A stretch of 39,803 bases of DNA from Acidobacteriota bacterium (GTDB taxonomy: Bacteria; Acidobacteriota; Terriglobia; Acidiferrales; UBA7541): contig QHYM01000322.1 in the NCBI GenBank assembly GCA_003223295.1, forward strand, positions 1 through 39,803. Direction: 5' to 3'. The notes beneath the pieces are model-generated. The model ran no database searches. It was not told the origin of the DNA and worked only from the letters and a program-made list of their open reading frames with translations. Position numbers and translations under genes: made by a program. Below, piece by piece: positions 7,946-17,310 of the stretch (positions are counted from its first letter, which is position 1; every line of letters begins with the position of its first letter).

Positions 7946-8002
7946 GAGCTTGGCCAAGTCAGGCGCTTCGAGTGAATTCTTCGCTCTAATTTGAAGATGG
8001 TT

Positions 8003-8581
8003 CTACTTGATGACCACGTCCGCTCGCGTCGTGAAGACCAAACGGGTTTCGGCAGGAAACTCGATATCTTTCTTGCCGGTTGCCGCGGCTCCCGCAGTTC
8101 CCGCCCCGGCGCCCGCCGCCGCTCCGATGGCCGCTCCCTTGCCGCCGCCTGCCAATGCGCCGATCGCCGCGCCTCCGGCTGCTCCCCCGCCGATAAATCC
8201 GGCATCGCGCTTGCCCTTGCCTTTCTCGGTTCTGCCAGCAGAGTTGGTCGCTACCGTGTACGTCTTGCCTTTCACCGTCACCACGCGCAGCCGCAGGTAG
8301 AGCTTTGCAGGCGTCGAAAGCCGCCCCGAAGCCTGCACGCTGCTAACCGACAGCTTAACCTCGGCACCTTTCGGAATGACCACCTTGCCTCCCACAATCA
8401 CATCTTTGGCAACTGAGCCCGAGATAGTCTGCCCCATTTTCGCATCCTTCGAGTTGACCGCCTGATCCGTTAACACCGGAATGTGCATGCCTACAGGAAT
8501 TGTCCCGCCGGCCCACGATAGGGCGGGCACAAGAAACACAACAATAAGAAAACTGGCCACTGCGCGAAAACGTGAATTCAT
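8003..8581 (-). CDS. Exported protein with glycine-zipper-like segment, unknown function
   Basis: A 192-residue precursor with a signal peptide (hydrophobic core about 8-22, cleavage after LSWA). The middle holds a beta-rich domain with DVIVGGKVVIPKGAEVKLSV. A Gly/Ala-rich stretch follows at about 130-168 (GGGAAGGAAIGALAGGGKGA), which resembles a glycine zipper able to pack in or across a membrane. The C-terminus returns to a short beta-like segment ending at Lys192. ATG 8581 was chosen because GGAGGTGA lies five bases upstream; the GTG three codons earlier overlaps that site. It lies 86 bases after panC on the same strand but is unlikely to share its function. An envelope role is likely from export and the glycine zipper; nothing more specific is supported. 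Confidence 0.8.
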   Translation of the reverse strand: MNSRFRAVASFLIVVFLVPALSWAGGTIPVGMHIPVLTDQAVNSKDAKMGQTISGSVAKDVIVGGKVVIPKGAEVKLSVSSVQASGRLSTPAKLYLRLRVVTVKGKTYTVATNSAGRTEKGKGKRDAGFIGGGAAGGAAIGALAGGGKGAAIGAAAGAGAGTAGAAATGKKDIEFPAETRLVFTTRADVVIK

Positions 8582-8667
8582 CTCCGTCACCTCCGTCTGG
8601 AATTGGGGCTGTAAGAGAAGTCTAGCAAAAGAGATGACCGCTGAATGAATGCACTATGCGCGCGGCG

Positions 8668-9549
8668 CTAAAGATGAAACATGAACTCATCAGATTCCGG
8701 TGCCTTGGGTTCCAGGTACAAATTGTCAATCAGGCGCGTCTTTCCGATGAACACGGCGAGGAGCACGTAACAGGCGCGGCTGACCCGGACGACTGGCTCA
8801 AAGGTCTCCGCGTCCACGACCTCCGCGTAGTCAACGGCTGCAAGTGGCTCGGAATCCAGTTTGCGGCGCAAACTCGTTTGTAGATGCAGCGCGTCCCGGC
8901 CTCCGGCCTCAAGTTCCTTTTTCGCGGCTTCGAGCGCGCGGTACAAAATTGTGGCGGCTTTGCGCTGCTCCGGATTCAAATAAACGTTTCGCGAAGAAAG
9001 GGCCAGCCTATCCGGCTCGCGCACGATGGGGCAAACCACAATTTCTGAGTCGAGATTCAGGTCGCGCGCCATTTGCGTAATAAGGCGCGCCTGCTGCGCG
9101 TCTTTTCTCCCGAAATACGCTCGATGCGGCTGCACGATTTGCAACAGTTTCATCACCACGGTCGTGACGCCGCGAAAATGCCCGGGCCGCGACCGACCTT
9201 CCAGTCTTTCGCTGAGCCCCTCGACGTGGACGTAGGTCGAAAAATCCTTCGGATAGATTTCCGCAGCCTCGGGCGCAAACAGCGTATCCACGCCGGCTTG
9301 CCTCAGCTTTTCACTGTCACTCTCGAACGTCCGCGGATATTTCGCAAAATCTTCATCCGGGCCGAACTGTTTTGGGTTCACGAAAATTGAAGCGATGAGC
9401 GGCGAGCATTCCCGTTTTGCTCTGGCGATCAGCGAGGCGTGGCCCTCGTGCAGCGCTCCCATCGTCGGGACCAAGCCGATAATGCGGCTCTCCGCGCGCG
9501 CCTGTCGCGCCATCTCTTTCATCCACGCGATCGTTCGGATGGTTTCCAC
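8668..9549 (-). CDS. panC: Pantothenate synthetase
   Basis: Cytoplasmic ligase that joins pantoate and beta-alanine with ATP to give pantothenate, the precursor of coenzyme A. The 293 residues cover the full family length. The ATP-binding PTMGALHEGH lies at 28-37, with NPKQFGPDEDF at 58-68, GRSRPGHFRGV at 118-128 and FGRKDAQQ at 146-153. The KMSKS-like loop LSSRN is at 184-188. Just before that loop the usual DGLA reads DRLA (residues 180-183), a substitution beside the active site. The start is GTG; the distance to PTMG matches E. coli PanC, although no good ribosome site is visible. It is the last of three genes (panB, DinB-family, panC), with 17 bases between the DinB stop and this start, so it is probably read in an operon with panB. 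Confidence 0.96.
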   Translation of the reverse strand: METIRTIAWMKEMARQARAESRIIGLVPTMGALHEGHASLIARAKRECSPLIASIFVNPKQFGPDEDFAKYPRTFESDSEKLRQAGVDTLFAPEAAEIYPKDFSTYVHVEGLSERLEGRSRPGHFRGVTTVVMKLLQIVQPHRAYFGRKDAQQARLITQMARDLNLDSEIVVCPIVREPDRLALSSRNVYLNPEQRKAATILYRALEAAKKELEAGGRDALHLQTSLRRKLDSEPLAAVDYAEVVDAETFEPVVRVSRACYVLLAVFIGKTRLIDNLYLEPKAPESDEFMFHL

Positions 9550-9566
9550 GAAGAGGAACGAAAAAA

Positions 9567-10076
9567 CTACGAGCCCGCGGCCACGGAGCGCTCCCTATAA
9601 AAGTGCATCAGGTCGGTCAGAATCGGCTCCGCGCCAAGCTGCCGCAAAAGCGTGGTCACCTGCCCGCGATGGTACGTTCCGTGATTCACCAGGTGCTGCA
9701 TCGATTGCCACAGCGGATTCTTGTACACACCGAATTTCAATGTCTTGTATTCCATCACGCGGTCCAGGTCCGCTTGCGTCAGTCCGCGCACAAAATTCAA
9801 CAGCCTGGGCTCGAATTCGGTCCAGCGCTCTTGCAAGGTGGCGACATTCTGGAATTGCGTTGTGTCCGGCAGAGACGACGGCGAACGGCCCTGAAAGCGT
9901 TCCAGCCATAGCCACTCCGCTCCATAAATGTGCGCCAGAGTGTCGCGAACGGAGCCGAAGCTCGAGCCCAACGGCTTTGCGAATTGTTCCGCCGGGAGTT
10001 TGGAAGCGGCCTGCAACTGCCGATGGTTGGCCCAGGCATTGTAGTCGTAGAGCGTACGCATCTCTTCCGGTGTCAT
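9567..10076 (-). CDS. DinB-family putative metal-dependent enzyme
   Basis: A 169-residue four-helix-bundle protein of the DinB/YfiT superfamily. The conserved N-terminal helix YDYNAWANHR is at 10-19. The presumed metal triad is complete: His49 (LAHIYGAEWLW) and His132/His136 (VNHGTYHRGQ). Family members include thiol-dependent isomerases and transferases and damage-inducible proteins of unknown function. ATG 10076 was chosen because AAGGAG sits a few bases upstream; the longer TTG start at 10094 would swallow that site. It lies between panB and panC on the same strand, 90 bases after panB and 17 before panC. A role tied to coenzyme A or thiol chemistry would fit that position but is only inference. 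Confidence 0.9.
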   Translation of the reverse strand: MTPEEMRTLYDYNAWANHRQLQAASKLPAEQFAKPLGSSFGSVRDTLAHIYGAEWLWLERFQGRSPSSLPDTTQFQNVATLQERWTEFEPRLLNFVRGLTQADLDRVMEYKTLKFGVYKNPLWQSMQHLVNHGTYHRGQVTTLLRQLGAEPILTDLMHFYRERSVAAGS

Positions 10077-10166
10077 GACCTGCTCCTTAAGCAAAACGGA
10101 AGTGTCGCGTCATTCAGCTGGCGATCGGCATTGTTTTGCGAAGCAAGGAAGCCGTTTGCTCGCCTT

Positions 10167-11069
10167 CTACCAATCGCCGTCAGTATTGACGGGCGCCTCT
10201 TTTTCTTCCCTCGCCATCTGCTGCACGTGGTAAGACTCGGCATCAGAAGGAAATCTGCCGCTGCGCACGTCTTCGCAATAGGCATGCACCGCGCTCGAAA
10301 TGACCCTTCCGACGTTGGCGTATTGCCGTGCAAACTTGGGCGTCTGGTTGAAAGTCAGCCCTAAGATGTCGTGTAGCACTAGAATCTGACCGTCGCAGTC
10401 TGGCCCTGCGCCGATGCCGATGGTAGGAATGCGCAAGTCGCGCGTAATGCGCGCAGCCAGTTCTCGCGGCACCGCTTCCAGCACCACGGCAAAGGCGCCC
10501 GAAGCTTCCACGGCACGCGCATCGCGAATCAATTGTTCCGCTGCGTCCGGGGTTTTTCCCTGCACGCGATAACCGCCCAATGCATTCACCGACTGCGGCG
10601 TCAAACCGACGTGCCCCATTACCGGGATCTCCGCATCGGTCAGGCGGGCGATCAGCTCCAAGCGCCGCTCGCCACCTTCCACTTTCACCGCTTCCGCACC
10701 GGCTTCTTTCACGAAGCGCACGGCGTTGCGCAGCGACTCCGCCGTGTCCGAGTGGTAGCTGCCAAAAGGCATGTCAGCCACGAGCAGGGCGCGCCGCGTG
10801 CCGCGTCGCACGGCTCGCGTGTGATGCAGCATGTCTTCGAGCGTCACGGGCAGCGTACTTTCGTGGCCTAACACCACCATGCCCAGGGAGTCGCCGACAA
10901 GAATCACGTCTATGCCGGCTTCATCGAGCAAGCGCGCGGTCGGATAGTCGTACGCCGTAAGGCAGGTGATCTTTTCCGGCTTGGAGTAGGAGCCCGCAGC
11001 CAGGCGCTTGCGCTCGAGGAGGTTGGGAACAGTGATTTTGGCGTTCCCGGGATTAGGAACAACGCTCAT
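10167..11069 (-). CDS. panB: 3-methyl-2-oxobutanoate hydroxymethyltransferase (ketopantoate hydroxymethyltransferase)
   Basis: Adds a hydroxymethyl group from 5,10-methylene-tetrahydrofolate to 2-oxoisovalerate, giving ketopantoate, the first committed step of pantothenate synthesis. The 300 residues form a TIM barrel. Seen motifs are LTAYDYPTARLLDEAG at 37-52, VGDSLG with the metal ligand Asp60 at 58-63, ADMPFGSY with Asp99 at 98-105, VKVEGG at 128-133 and GHVGLTPQS at 152-160. The catalytic Glu198 lies in VLEAVP and GIGAG is at 218-222. The N-terminus is about 20 residues longer than the E. coli form. The ATG has GGAGG six bases upstream, so the start is secure. It is the first gene of the panB/DinB/panC run. 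The reductase panE and aspartate decarboxylase panD are not in the window. Confidence 0.97.
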   Translation of the reverse strand: MSVVPNPGNAKITVPNLLERKRLAAGSYSKPEKITCLTAYDYPTARLLDEAGIDVILVGDSLGMVVLGHESTLPVTLEDMLHHTRAVRRGTRRALLVADMPFGSYHSDTAESLRNAVRFVKEAGAEAVKVEGGERRLELIARLTDAEIPVMGHVGLTPQSVNALGGYRVQGKTPDAAEQLIRDARAVEASGAFAVVLEAVPRELAARITRDLRIPTIGIGAGPDCDGQILVLHDILGLTFNQTPKFARQYANVGRVISSAVHAYCEDVRSGRFPSDAESYHVQQMAREEKEAPVNTDGDW

Positions 11070-11268
11070 ATTGGCCTCCGGTGCCGCTCCCTGCCTCTCT
11101 GGAAGGTGGCCGCTCGAGCGGCCAACGGGATGCAGCCCTGTACCTTGTGATTTTGCAAGAATAACAAAGTTTGATGCGAAGCTCCAGAGACTTCGATGCC
11201 GCGGAGCAGTGTTTGGGCATACCTGGGCGCGAAGTTTTCAACGGAGCGCTGGCCTCAAACAACTGCTC

Positions 11269-11302
11269 TTGACAACGCCGTGTACTTTGCCATATAAAGT
11301 AC
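11269..11302 (+). promoter_or_regulatory. Sigma-70-type promoter with overlapping inverted-repeat operator
   Basis: TTGACA (11269-11274) and TATAAA (11293-11298) are separated by 18 bases, a near-consensus housekeeping promoter. The inverted repeat GTACTTT (11282-11288) / AAAGTAC (11296-11302), with a seven-base spacer, covers the -10 box, so a bound dimer would block RNA polymerase. Transcription should begin about 11305, just ahead of the ribosome site GGAGG (11308-11312) for the ATG at 11318, giving a very short leader. Confidence 0.75.
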
Positions 11303-11317
11303 TCTATGGAGGCTATC

Positions 11318-11719
11318 ATGGAACACCCCGCAAGCCCGTCGAAACTCTTTGCCCTGGCCCTCTCGGAATGGCTACTCGTTTTGCCCGCTACCCTGTTGCT
11401 CGGAACCGCAGTGCTGCGCCAGTTGCAGCCTCGACAGTTTGAGCCCGCCCGAACAAGTTGGATGATTTTCGAGTGGACAACCACGAACATCTCGCATGCC
11501 GGCGCCGCCCTGCTGTTCCTCGGCTTGCCGGGCGTCGCCGTTGTCGCAGGCTGTGCTGCGCTCTTGCTGCTTTGGCGCGGAAGCGAAACTTTGCGCCAGG
11601 ACGTAAGGGCGGCAGTGGCAAGTCTTCGGCGGCATCTCGCTGTCGCAATTCTGGGAACGGGCACGCTGCTTGCGGGCGCCATTCTTGCCGCGGTCCTTGT
11701 TCACATCCTCACAGACTGA
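11318..11719 (+). CDS. Small three-helix membrane protein, unknown function
   Basis: A 133-residue protein with hydrophobic stretches at about residues 10-32 (LFALALSEWLLVLPATLLLG), 62-86 and 107-130. The loop between the first two is polar and contains the sequence around WMIFEWTTTN. The loop between the last two is basic (WRGSETLRQDVRAA). The ATG at 11318 is preferred over 11306 because GGAGG lies five bases before it and the inferred transcription start is near 11305. It is a single-gene unit behind a strong promoter with an overlapping palindrome, so it appears to be tightly switched. I recognise no family. Confidence 0.75.
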   Translation: MEHPASPSKLFALALSEWLLVLPATLLLGTAVLRQLQPRQFEPARTSWMIFEWTTTNISHAGAALLFLGLPGVAVVAGCAALLLLWRGSETLRQDVRAAVASLRRHLAVAILGTGTLLAGAILAAVLVHILTD

Positions 11720-11773
11720 AAGCAGCCGAAGAAATGCACATGTAGCGCTCTCGCGTGCAATGAGTTGGCCCGC

Positions 11774-12928
11774 TCAGGTTTTCAGTGGTGCCTGCGCGCG
11801 GCCCTTCCACTGCCCGCCGCGGCCGAGCCAGTAGCGCACCGCGGAGACACACGTTGCGTAACCGTAGAACAGCGCAGCGAGTGGAAGCGTAAGAGCCCAG
11901 GGCCAGGATAAGCTGTAAAACCGCACAGTTACGGCAAACGAAGCAGCCATCAAGGCGACCGTCGTGTCCACGAGCAGCCAAGCCTCTCCCGGATAAGCAA
12001 AAAAGAGCACCCCGGGGAGCAAGCAGGTTACGAAGAGGCCGGACAGCGCACTAAGCAGCAAGAGGGGAGAATAACGAAGCTGCGTGAACGCCGTGCGCGC
12101 AATCATGTCGCGAATTTCCACGAAGCTACCGTAACCGCGCAGGCTTATGCTGTCGCGCGTCACCCCTAGCCAGGTTTTTCCACTACTTTTTTTCACAGCG
12201 CGGGCGAGAGCGCAATCTTCAATGAGTTCGCCCCGAACTGCGGCCATTCCGCCAATGCGCTCCAAAGCCTCGCGCCGCAACAAAATGCATCCGCCTGCGG
12301 CGGCTGCGGTGCGTGCCTTGGGATCGGCCACCCAGCTCAGGGGATAAAGCATCATGAAAAAGTACAGAAATGGTGGGATCAGCAGCCGTTCTGGAAATGT
12401 TCTTGTTTGCAGGAGCACCATGAGGGAAGCGAGGTCGAGCGAATCATTTTCCGCGCGAAAGACCAAGCGTCGCAGAGTGTCCGGTGCATGCGAGATGTCT
12501 GCGTCCGTGAACCAGAAATAATCCGGCGCATTTCCTGCTGCCGCCGTAACGCCTTCGTTGGTTGCCCAAACTTTGCCGGTCCAGCCCGGAGGAAGTTCCG
12601 CCGCGGGACGGACTGCGATTCGTCCTGCCGCGGGAGAATCTTGTGCGGTTTTCCGTGCAAGATCAGCAGTGACATCACGGCTGTGATCATCCACGATGAT
12701 GACAGAATATTCCCCAGGATAGTCCTGTCTTGCTAGTGAATCGACAGTGCGCGCGATGGTTTCCGCTTCGTTGCGCGCCGGAACAATGGCAACGACACGC
12801 GGCCAGCGTTCCAGACGTTGCGGGTCGATCGCGTCTTCGTGGACTTGCCAGAAATTCCCACGGACAAAAAAAAGATACAGCCAGATGGCCAGCGGAATCG
12901 CGGCGAAAAGAGTTGGCGTCAGGAGCAC
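11774..12928 (-). CDS. hpnB: Hopene-associated glycosyltransferase HpnB-like, membrane-bound
   Basis: A family-2 glycosyltransferase of 384 residues. An N-terminal membrane anchor lies at about 6-23 and a GT-A domain at about 43-260. Hydrophobic C-terminal segments lie at about 280-310 and 315-365. Catalytic-domain motifs are VPARNE (49-54), VDDHS (79-83), PPGWTGK (113-119), TDADI (141-145) and the acceptor-side LIEDCALA. The RTAAAAGGCILLRREAL and PPGWTGK signatures match the hopanoid-associated HpnB group rather than general GT2 enzymes; this is recognition from memory. HpnB is usually encoded with squalene-hopene cyclase, but no other hopanoid gene is in this window, so its acceptor is uncertain. 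The start is GTG without a clear ribosome site. It converges with the small membrane gene at 11318-11719. Confidence 0.82.
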   Translation of the reverse strand: MLLTPTLFAAIPLAIWLYLFFVRGNFWQVHEDAIDPQRLERWPRVVAIVPARNEAETIARTVDSLARQDYPGEYSVIIVDDHSRDVTADLARKTAQDSPAAGRIAVRPAAELPPGWTGKVWATNEGVTAAAGNAPDYFWFTDADISHAPDTLRRLVFRAENDSLDLASLMVLLQTRTFPERLLIPPFLYFFMMLYPLSWVADPKARTAAAAGGCILLRREALERIGGMAAVRGELIEDCALARAVKKSSGKTWLGVTRDSISLRGYGSFVEIRDMIARTAFTQLRYSPLLLLSALSGLFVTCLLPGVLFFAYPGEAWLLVDTTVALMAASFAVTVRFYSLSWPWALTLPLAALFYGYATCVSAVRYWLGRGGQWKGRAQAPLKT

Positions 12929-12975
12929 GCGCTATTGTGCAACAGATTCAGTTCTCAAATTTATGACCTGCAACT

Positions 12976-15016
12976 TTAGGCCAAATCTTCCTTGCGAATG
13001 GGAAGCCGGCGAATCGGTTTTCCGGTGGCGGCAAAAATGGCGTTGCACACCGCGGGCGCGACCGGCGGCGTACTGGGCTCTCCACAGCCGCCGGGAGTTT
13101 CGTTGCTCGGCAGGATGTGAACTTCGACCTTGGGCATTTCGTTAAGGCGCAGCATTTCGTAGTCGTTGAAATTGCGCTGTTCGACGCGTCCCTTGTCGAT
13201 GGTGATCTGTCCCTTCAAGGCAGCGGTGAGGCCGTAGACAATTCCGCTTTCCATCTGCGCCGCGACGATGTCGGGATTGACGCACGGCGATGCCGCGTGT
13301 TTGTCCTGCCGGTAGCGGCTTTCCCCAGCCCACCTTTTCGGCGGCCAATTCCAGAACGCCGCGATGACGCGGCGCGTTGGCGAGCAACCTGCGCCGGAAT
13401 TCGAATGAGTCTTTTCCGGCGGCCCTGGCGAGTTCCTCGATGAAACACTCCGTGATATAGCCGTTCTGTGAGTTTCCCACAGAGCGCCAGAAACCTACAG
13501 GCACTCCGGTTTCGGTTAAGACATAATCGCAGAAGAAATTCGGAATGGCGTACTTGCTCTCGACAATGCCTTCGACCGAACTGCCATCGAGGCCATTCTT
13601 TACCGACCCGGGAAAGAAACGCGACATGATGGATGGGCCGACCACGCGGCATTTCCACGCTACGGGCACGCCATCAGCGTCGAGCCCACCCGTCAATTTC
13701 GTATAAGTCGCGGGGCGGTAAAAGTCGTGCTGCATGTCGTCTTCGCGCGACCAGGTGATCTGCACAGGGGCGTTCACGGCCTTCGATAGCTCGACAGCCT
13801 CGGCGACAAAGTCCTGCTCCGCGCGGCGGCCGAATCCACCTCCGAGATACGTCGTGTGGATGCGCACTTGCTCGGGCTTGAAGCCGGTGAGCTTCGCCCC
13901 GGTATTTTGATTGAAGGTCTGGAATTGCGTGGGCGCGTAGATGTCGCAGCCATCGGCGCGAACGTCCGCCGCGCAATTCATGGGTTCCATCGTGGCGTGC
14001 GCCAGGAAGGGAACTTCGTAAACGGCTTCGACCTTTTTCGCGGCACCGGCAAGGGCGGCCTCCGCGTCGCCGTCCTTGCGCGCGATGGCGCCGGTTTTCT
14101 CGGCGTTTTCCAGATAGAGCTTGCGAATCGAATCCGAGGAAACGGCGGTGTTGGGGCCTTCGTCCCATTCGATTTGCAGCGCGCGGCGGCCTTCCATGGC
14201 GGACCAGGTATTGTCGGCAAGCACGGCGACGCCGGAAGGGATTTGCAGAACTTGCTTTACACCGCGGACGGCTTTGGCCTTGGTAGCGTCGAAGCTTTTG
14301 ACTTGGCCGCCAAAAACGGGGCAGCGCGCGACAACGGCGTGCTGCATCTTGGGAAGGCGCACATCGATACCGAACTCGGCTTTCCCATTGATCTTCACAG
14401 CCGTATCGAGACGCTTGATGGGTTTGCCGATGTATTTGTAGTTTTTTGGATCTTTTAGCGCGGGATTGGCCGGAACAGGGAGCTTCGCGGCTTCCTCTGC
14501 TAAGGCGCCATAGGTTAGCCGCTTGCCGGAGCCGTTGTGCACGACGGCACCATTGTCCACATGGCAGGCCGACGGTTCCACGTACCACTTTTTGGCCGCG
14601 GCGGCAACCAGCATTTCTCGCGCGGCCGCGCCCGCTTTTGTCAAAGGTTCCCAGGACGCACGCACGCTGGTGCTTCCGCCCGTTCCCTGCAAGCCAAAGA
14701 TGGGATTGAAATACTGCGTCGCGGCTGGGGCAAACTCAAACTTCACTTTTTTCCAATCGAACTCGAGTTCTTCCGCAAGCAGCATGGGAAGAGAAGTGGT
14801 GACGCCCGTGCCCATCTCGGATTTGTCGATGATGAGCGTGACGGTGTTATCGGGAGCGATGCGCACCCAGGCGTTGAGCGCAGCGGGTCCCGCCGGCGGG
14901 CTGGTCGCGAGCGCTTCAAACTTTCCGGGCAGATAAAACCCGATCACGAGAGCCCCGCCTCCGGTGGCACTCTTCTTGAGAAAATCGCGACGATGCAGCA
15001 TTGCTACAGGGGACAC
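12976..15016 (-). pseudogene. Broken molybdopterin-binding subunit, isoquinoline 1-oxidoreductase beta/aldehyde oxidase type
   Basis: Third paralogue in transcription order. The N-terminal part (15016 to about 13283) has a Tat-like signal (HRRDFLKKSATGG), the usual early motif DKSEMGTGV, the molybdopterin loop GGGFGRR and WSREDDMQHDFYRP. Near 13283-13287 the reading frame changes. The first frame then reads unrelated residues to a stop at 13142. The homologous C-terminus ([20 protein letters not shown] with the presumed catalytic Glu, [11 protein letters not shown]) continues in the next frame down to 12976. Measured against the two neighbouring paralogues, 104-110 nt are missing at the junction, which removes about 35 residues including the conserved AxVAEV and VDCG segments. 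The GTG at 15016 has GGAGG five bases upstream; an ATG at 15028 is in frame. It is either a decaying copy or an assembly error. Confidence 0.88.
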
Positions 15017-15093
15017 ACACGCCTCCATGTCGATACTGGCGGAATTGTCCGTCAGTGCGATTCAGGAATCAAACAATCTGGTGATCAAAGTGG

Positions 15094-17310
15094 TCAAGCC
15101 AGGTCTTCGTTACGAATCGGCAGACGGCGAACACGTTTTCCCGTGGCGGCGAAAATCGCGTTGCACATGGCCGGGGCGACGACCGGCAAGCCGGGCTCGC
15201 CGATGCCGGTGGGATCTTCTTTGCTCATCACTACGTGGACTTCCGTTTTCGGAGTCTCGCTGATGCGCGGCATCTGGTAATCGTGGAAGTTTGATTGCTC
15301 GACGCGCCCATCTTTGATGGTGATGGCATCGTGCAGGGCGGCGGAAAGGCCGTAGATCGCGGCGCTTTCGACTTGCGCGCGGATGCCGTCCGGATTAATG
15401 GGGCGGCCGCAATCGACCGCGTAAACGAGACGATGCAGCTTCACGGCGCCATCTTTCACGCTGGCCTCTGCGACGGCTGCCGTGTAGGAATTGAAAGAAA
15501 AAAATGTGGCGATACCTCGGCCCACACCTTTGGGCAAAGGCTTTCCCCAGCCGGCCTTTTCCGCGGCCAGTTGCAAAACTCCCTTGAGCCGCGCGGTGTC
15601 GAGTGGCGTTGCTTTCTCTTCACCGAACCGCGGAATCTTGCGGTCCCCGCCGATGAGTTTCAGGCGAAAGGCCAGCGGATCCTGGCCGGCAGCAGCCGCA
15701 AGTTCATCAATGAAGCTTTCCACGACGAAGCCGCTGCTGGAGTGTTCAACGGAGCGCCACCACGCGCGCGGCACGCTCGATTCAGCCAAAGCGTACTCGA
15801 GGCGGAGGTTCGGCGTTATGTAAGGAATTGTGGCTCCGGTGCCGAACTCGCCCAGCCCCGGATCATCCTGGCCTTTCTCGCTCCACTTGGCGGCGATGGA
15901 GGTCGAGGATTGAAAATGTTTCCAGGCTGCGAGATTTCCGCTGGCGTCGAGAGCGCCCTGCATTTTGTGATAGGACGCCGGGCGGTAAAAACCGTGCTGC
16001 ATGTCGTCTTCCCGGGTCCACAGAACCATGACCGGCTTGCCCGCGATCTTTGCGGCTACCTGCGCCGCTTCCATCACGAAATCCGCCTGATAGCGTCGGC
16101 CGAAGCCGCCGCCCATCAGCGTAGTGTGTACGATTACTTTTTCCGGGGGCAGCTTGGAAGCTTCCGCAATAACGCCCTGTGCCCACTGCGGTGCTTGCGT
16201 GGGCACCCAGGCTTCTGCTCCATCGGGCCGAATTTGCACGGTGCAATTCATCGGCTCCATGCAAGCGTGCGGCGCAAAAGGAAGCTCGTAGACGGCTTCG
16301 ATTTTCTTCGGACTGGAGCTGAAAGCGGAGTCCGCATCGCCCTCGTTCCGCAAAACTCTTCCGGGCTTAGCGGCGTTCGCGAGAAACTGCTTTTGCAGCT
16401 CGGCTGTCGATTCCTTTGCCGCCGGGCCTTCCTCCCATTTCACTTCGAGCGCATTGCGGCCCTGGATGGCGGCCCAGGAATTGTCGGCAAGCACGGCGAC
16501 TCCACCTGTGGTCGAAGCGCCGCGACCACTGGTTTCAAATGGAATGACATCGCGAACGCCCGGAACGGCTTTCGCTTTGGTGGCATCAAACGAGGCGAGC
16601 TTTCCGCCAAAAACCGGGCAGCGCGCAACGACGGCAAAAAGCATGCCGGGAACTCGGGAATCGATTCCGAACTTGGCGCCACCGGTAGCTTTGTCGCGGC
16701 CTTCAAAACGCCGCGTATCGTGGCCAACGACGGTGAAATCGTCAGAGTTCTTGAGCGGCACGGTGTTGAGATTAGGGATGGGAAGCTTGGAAGCGGCCTC
16801 GACCAGTTGACCGTACGACAGAGAGCGCTGGGGATGACCGTGAATTACTCGGCCGTCCTGGGCTTTGCACGTGTCGGGACTGACTTCCCACTGCTTGGCC
16901 GCTGCAGCGACCAGCATTTCGCGCGCGGCTGCGCCTGCGCGGCGCAACGGCAGCCAGGAGCCGGCCACGCTGCCGCTCCCTCCGGTGCCGAGGTCATAAA
17001 CCTTTGGATTGGTAGGCGCTTGCTGGACCTTCACCTGCTTCCAGTCCACGCACAGTTCATCCGCGAGGATCATGGGAAGCGCCGTCATGATCCCCTGGCC
17101 CATTTCCGATTTGCCAAGAATCAGCGTGACGCGATTATCGGGCGTGATGCGCACCCACGCCTCAAAAGGGTTAGGGGTCTTCTCCTCCTGATCCTTAGCC
17201 TGATCGCCGAACGCGCTGGAAGTCAGGTGAAAACCAATCACAAGCGCGGCGCCACCCGCTGCGCCCTTCTTCAAAAAATCACGGCGGTTTACAACGGAAA
17301 CAGTTGCCAT
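15094..17310 (-). CDS. Molybdopterin-binding subunit, isoquinoline 1-oxidoreductase beta/aldehyde oxidase type (intact)
   Basis: Large catalytic subunit of a xanthine-oxidase-family molybdoenzyme that would hydroxylate an N-heterocycle or aldehyde; the substrate is unknown. The 738 residues begin with a twin-arginine signal ([19 protein letters not shown], 8-26), so the folded cofactor-bearing protein is exported. Conserved points are GKSEMGQG (66-73), HACMEPMN (348-355), the molybdopterin loop MGGGFGRR (399-406), [14 protein letters not shown] (431-444), the VDCG segment and GEPG (704-707) with the presumed catalytic Glu705. Its first 22 bases overlap the end of the [2Fe-2S] gene, so the two are translationally coupled and probably form the complex. 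It shares its overall layout with the copies on both sides, which points to tandem duplication followed by divergence. Confidence 0.93.
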   Translation of the reverse strand: MATVSVVNRRDFLKKGAAGGAALVIGFHLTSSAFGDQAKDQEEKTPNPFEAWVRITPDNRVTLILGKSEMGQGIMTALPMILADELCVDWKQVKVQQAPTNPKVYDLGTGGSGSVAGSWLPLRRAGAAAREMLVAAAAKQWEVSPDTCKAQDGRVIHGHPQRSLSYGQLVEAASKLPIPNLNTVPLKNSDDFTVVGHDTRRFEGRDKATGGAKFGIDSRVPGMLFAVVARCPVFGGKLASFDATKAKAVPGVRDVIPFETSGRGASTTGGVAVLADNSWAAIQGRNALEVKWEEGPAAKESTAELQKQFLANAAKPGRVLRNEGDADSAFSSSPKKIEAVYELPFAPHACMEPMNCTVQIRPDGAEAWVPTQAPQWAQGVIAEASKLPPEKVIVHTTLMGGGFGRRYQADFVMEAAQVAAKIAGKPVMVLWTREDDMQHGFYRPASYHKMQGALDASGNLAAWKHFQSSTSIAAKWSEKGQDDPGLGEFGTGATIPYITPNLRLEYALAESSVPRAWWRSVEHSSSGFVVESFIDELAAAAGQDPLAFRLKLIGGDRKIPRFGEEKATPLDTARLKGVLQLAAEKAGWGKPLPKGVGRGIATFFSFNSYTAAVAEASVKDGAVKLHRLVYAVDCGRPINPDGIRAQVESAAIYGLSAALHDAITIKDGRVEQSNFHDYQMPRISETPKTEVHVVMSKEDPTGIGEPGLPVVAPAMCNAIFAATGKRVRRLPIRNEDLA

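Noticed and set aside
7949-7958. Palindrome CTTGGCCAAG after the diguanylate cyclase stop
   Set aside because: Too short and lacking a T-run or loop to be called a terminator.
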